Source: JAVBJN01 sp031546985
GTDB taxonomy: Bacteria > Bacteroidota > Bacteroidia > Chitinophagales > Chitinophagaceae
Direction: 5' to 3'
Assembly (NCBI GenBank): GCA_031546985.1
Contig: JAVBJN010000118.1
Span: forward strand, 1-25,927
DNA length: 25,927 nt
In this document: positions 24,901 through 25,927 of the stretch, one piece after another
How positions within the stretch are numbered: the first letter of the stretch is position 1
Layout of the letters: each line of letters opens with the position of its first letter
Translations under genes and position numbers: made by a program
The notes under the pieces: model-generated
The model's input: the letters and a program-made list of their open reading frames with translations, nothing else
Databases searched by the model: none
What the model was told of the DNA's origin: nothing

Positions 24901-25927
24901 CCTGCCGCTTACTGCACCAGCGGGATTCACCTATCTGTGGAACAACGCTGCCACTACGCAAACCATAAATGCAACAGCTACCGGAAAATACTGGGTAAAA
25001 GTTACCGCAGCTACCGGCTGTTTCCAGACAGATACGATTAATGTAACCGTAAGCCCATTGCCGGTTGTGGCGCTGGGTAACGATACCTCTTTCTGCGCGG
25101 GCAATACCCTTACCCTTACTGCACCTGCTGGTAATACCTATCTCTGGAGCACCACAGCTACCACACAGACTATTCCGGCAACCGCTACAGGGCAATACTC
25201 CGTTAGAGCTACTTCTCCTCAAGGTTGCATCGGAAGAGATACCATTAATGTAGTGGTAAATCCTTATCCTGCTTTCAGCCTGGGTAATGATACCACACTT
25301 TGTTATACCGGTACAGGTTTAACCCTTACCACACCTGCAGGTAATACCTACCTCTGGAACACTGGTGCTACTACACAATCTATTGTAGTAAGCTCAACCG
25401 GCCAGTATTGGGCCAAAGTAACCAACGCCGGAGGCTGCTTTAAATACGATACCATTAATGTAATTGTAAGCCCGGTACCTAATGTAAAACTGGGCAACGA
25501 TACCACCTTCTGCGCGGGTAACTTTATTACCCTTACCGCACCTGCTGGTAACACCTACCAGTGGAGCAACGGACTTACAGGCCAGTTTATTTACGCCAGT
25601 GCTTCCGGCCAGTATTGGGTTAAGGTAACCAACCCCGCCGGTTGCTTTAAATACGATACCATCAACGTAACGGTAAATCCGTTGCCGGTGGCTAACCTCG
25701 GTGCTGATGTACAGTCTTGCGCCGGCAACAGCGTTTCACTTGCTGTGCCTGCTGGCAATACCTACCTCTGGAATACGGGTGCTACCACCAATACCATTAA
25801 CGTAACCACTTCCAACAGCTATTGGGTTAGGGCTACATCGCCGCAGGGTTGCATTAAACGCGATACAGTGATTGTAACCTTCAACCCCGTTCCGGCTGTA
25901 AACCTGGGCCCCGATGCTGCTTTCTGC
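21914..25927 (+). CDS. Giant exported multi-domain repeat protein, N-terminal 1338 residues (truncated by window edge)
   Basis: The frame stays open from ATG 21914 to the last base; the C-terminus is missing. A signal peptide (about 1-26, MRKFFTRLTQTLLASGALMA) is followed by an unassigned beta-rich domain (to about 230), an Ig-like domain (235-332, SYQWQSSVDNGANW), a GEVED domain (333-476, VYADLNKDGDFND ... FHDYSI), a fibronectin III-like domain (478-576, SATLNW), a second Ig-like domain (577-672), a second GEVED domain (674-828, IWLDLNHDGVLG ... GEAEDYSIYI), a third Ig-like domain (829-909), and from residue 910 a tandem array of 69-residue repeats. Thr, Asn, Ala and Gly dominate. This is typical of large Bacteroidota surface adhesins exported by the T9SS; the sorting domain that would prove it must lie beyond the window. 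It is monocistronic as far as can be seen, 219 bp after paaZ. Confidence 0.88.
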   Translation, partial: MRKFFTRLTQTLLASGALMASLQSQATVTPVVVTGYTADVVANGVGNPTTSTTADVDGVSYCFVTSDYKLTSTSASPTSSLPLTGLINSAATTGTTYQLASYSSNNSLRLTSTSASGTLTLTTPQPASELYLLWTSGSGASTADVTVTFTDLTTQTFTGNAVPDWYNGTGYAIQGISRVNLTNGGIENSTTNPRLYEKKLLLNSTNYAKMVASITVTRATSSAGVINVMGVSANDVCSAAPAVGTTTASINPACWTSNNVLNLTGLGSSGGVSYQWQSSVDNGANWADLTGATTLPYTVTGQLVATQYRCKLTCAVAAATTYSTPVSVGQYLCYCNPTFTNGCTSWRLTNVQLGAINNSPTACATNNYTAMYANLTAGVPAPMTITGGDYIGFAVYADLNKDGDFNDINELFYSAPYSGAQNVTVTPNITVPSYVPTDTYRLRVLCTWGTSGQAGGACNNYQYGNFHDYSIIVSNPATCYAPATFTATNVLPFSATLNWTAPATTTPLGYQWKVVAGGAPATAPAVLTGGTNASTLTAGLTGLSSATNYTAYVRSGCGSTSADSSAWIPVNFTTPCGGAPAAGTAAATPASVCPNASFALSATGYASAIGITYLWQSSTNGGTTWTNIPATTTPSYTVSTGITAATMYRLSVKCGIDSTASVPVTVTLNPVTSCYCTPTYSSGGAGDGITKVKIGTWENSSSTTNTTPYYTNYSLTQPTPLAIPNVYQAQQFTVNVTVGSDGTQYSAIWLDLNHDGVLGTTEYFTAGGSAGANGTANINITIPNTSALGITRMRVRGGDDSQPTSGQACNASSSAWGEAEDYSIYIKPAAPTIAATPGINACVGDNVVLTATSTAPSPTFLWTGPGAFTATGATITFNNATAAINGVYTAKVVSGPDTSLTSSVTVTVSPYPVVNLGNDTTFCGGNTLTLTAPAGNTYLWSNNATTQTIPATATGQYWVRVTNAGGCAKRDTINITVNPLPVVNLGNDTTICAGVSLPLTAPAGFTYLWNNAATTQTINATATGKYWVKVTAATGCFQTDTINVTVSPLPVVALGNDTSFCAGNTLTLTAPAGNTYLWSTTATTQTIPATATGQYSVRATSPQGCIGRDTINVVVNPYPAFSLGNDTTLCYTGTGLTLTTPAGNTYLWNTGATTQSIVVSSTGQYWAKVTNAGGCFKYDTINVIVSPVPNVKLGNDTTFCAGNFITLTAPAGNTYQWSNGLTGQFIYASASGQYWVKVTNPAGCFKYDTINVTVNPLPVANLGADVQSCAGNSVSLAVPAGNTYLWNTGATTNTINVTTSNSYWVRATSPQGCIKRDTVIVTFNPVPAVNLGPDAAFC
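24641..25927 (+). repeat. Tandem 207-bp coding repeats (69-residue Ig/PKD-like units)
   Basis: Six complete units start at 24641, 24848, 25055, 25262, 25472 and 25679, and a seventh at 25886 is cut by the window end. Five are exactly 207 bp and one is 210 bp. Each reads roughly P-x-P-V-x-N-L-G-N-D-T-x-F-C, then LTLTAPAGNTYLWS, ATTQTI, ATGQYWVKVT, GGC, and RDTINVTVNP. Every unit has one cysteine after the N-terminal strand and one in the GGC/TGC/QGC block, about 44 residues apart, likely a disulfide joining the sheet as in Ig folds. Units are similar but clearly diverged at DNA level. Confidence 0.9.

Noticed and set aside
24641..25927. Regular repeats at the right end as a possible CRISPR array or satellite
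   Set aside because: The 207-bp period is a multiple of three, the frame is open throughout and the conserved positions are protein positions; there are no short identical repeats separated by unique spacers.

Overview
The window looks like chromosomal DNA of a Bacteroidota species, most likely a Chitinophagales/Chitinophagaceae-type bacterium. The evidence is a complete gldKLMN (type IX secretion) cluster, a porZ homologue, the start of an alternative complex III (act) operon, a T9SS-style giant surface protein, and promoters that match the Bacteroidota pattern TTTG-N19-TAnnTTTG instead of the E. coli sigma-70 pattern. Family placement is an inference from gene content; no rRNA or other phylogenetic marker is present.

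Layout. Positions 1-2280 (minus strand) hold actB (cut by the left edge) and actA, the first genes of a quinol-oxidising alternative complex III. A 398-bp AT-rich non-coding stretch follows, with a candidate act promoter, a gldN terminator and a three-copy motif. Positions 2679-7437 (minus) carry gldK-gldL-gldM-gldN in order, preceded by a near-textbook Bacteroidota promoter. Positions 7675-12820 (minus) hold porZ, recO and a YyaL/DUF255 thioredoxin-domain protein, closely spaced and probably one transcript. From 12975 the genes are mostly on the plus strand: a large RND/MMPL-type exporter, then rnhB (minus, convergent, sharing a bidirectional terminator), a COX15-like heme A synthase, a small DinB-like protein, a secreted protein of unknown function and a bifunctional PaaZ. 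The right end is the first 1338 codons of a giant exported protein with Ig-like, GEVED and fibronectin III-like domains and then a regular array of 69-residue repeats. It runs off the window.

How the genes work together. Two themes recur. One is type IX secretion: GldK/GldN form the periplasmic ring, GldL/GldM form the proton-driven motor, PorZ acts at the cell surface in cargo attachment, and the giant repeat protein is a plausible cargo. The other is aerobic respiration: ActA/ActB pass electrons from quinol to cytochrome c or oxidase, and the heme A synthase makes the cofactor of aa3-type oxidases. The remaining genes (recO, rnhB, yyaL-like, paaZ, RND exporter) are housekeeping or catabolic.

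I found no tRNA, rRNA, CRISPR array, insertion sequence or phage gene. Nothing here is clearly a new defence or mobile system. The least explained items are the secreted 560-residue protein, the repeat architecture of the giant protein, the six-heme ActA fusion, and several inverted repeats and repeated motifs in the intergenic regions.
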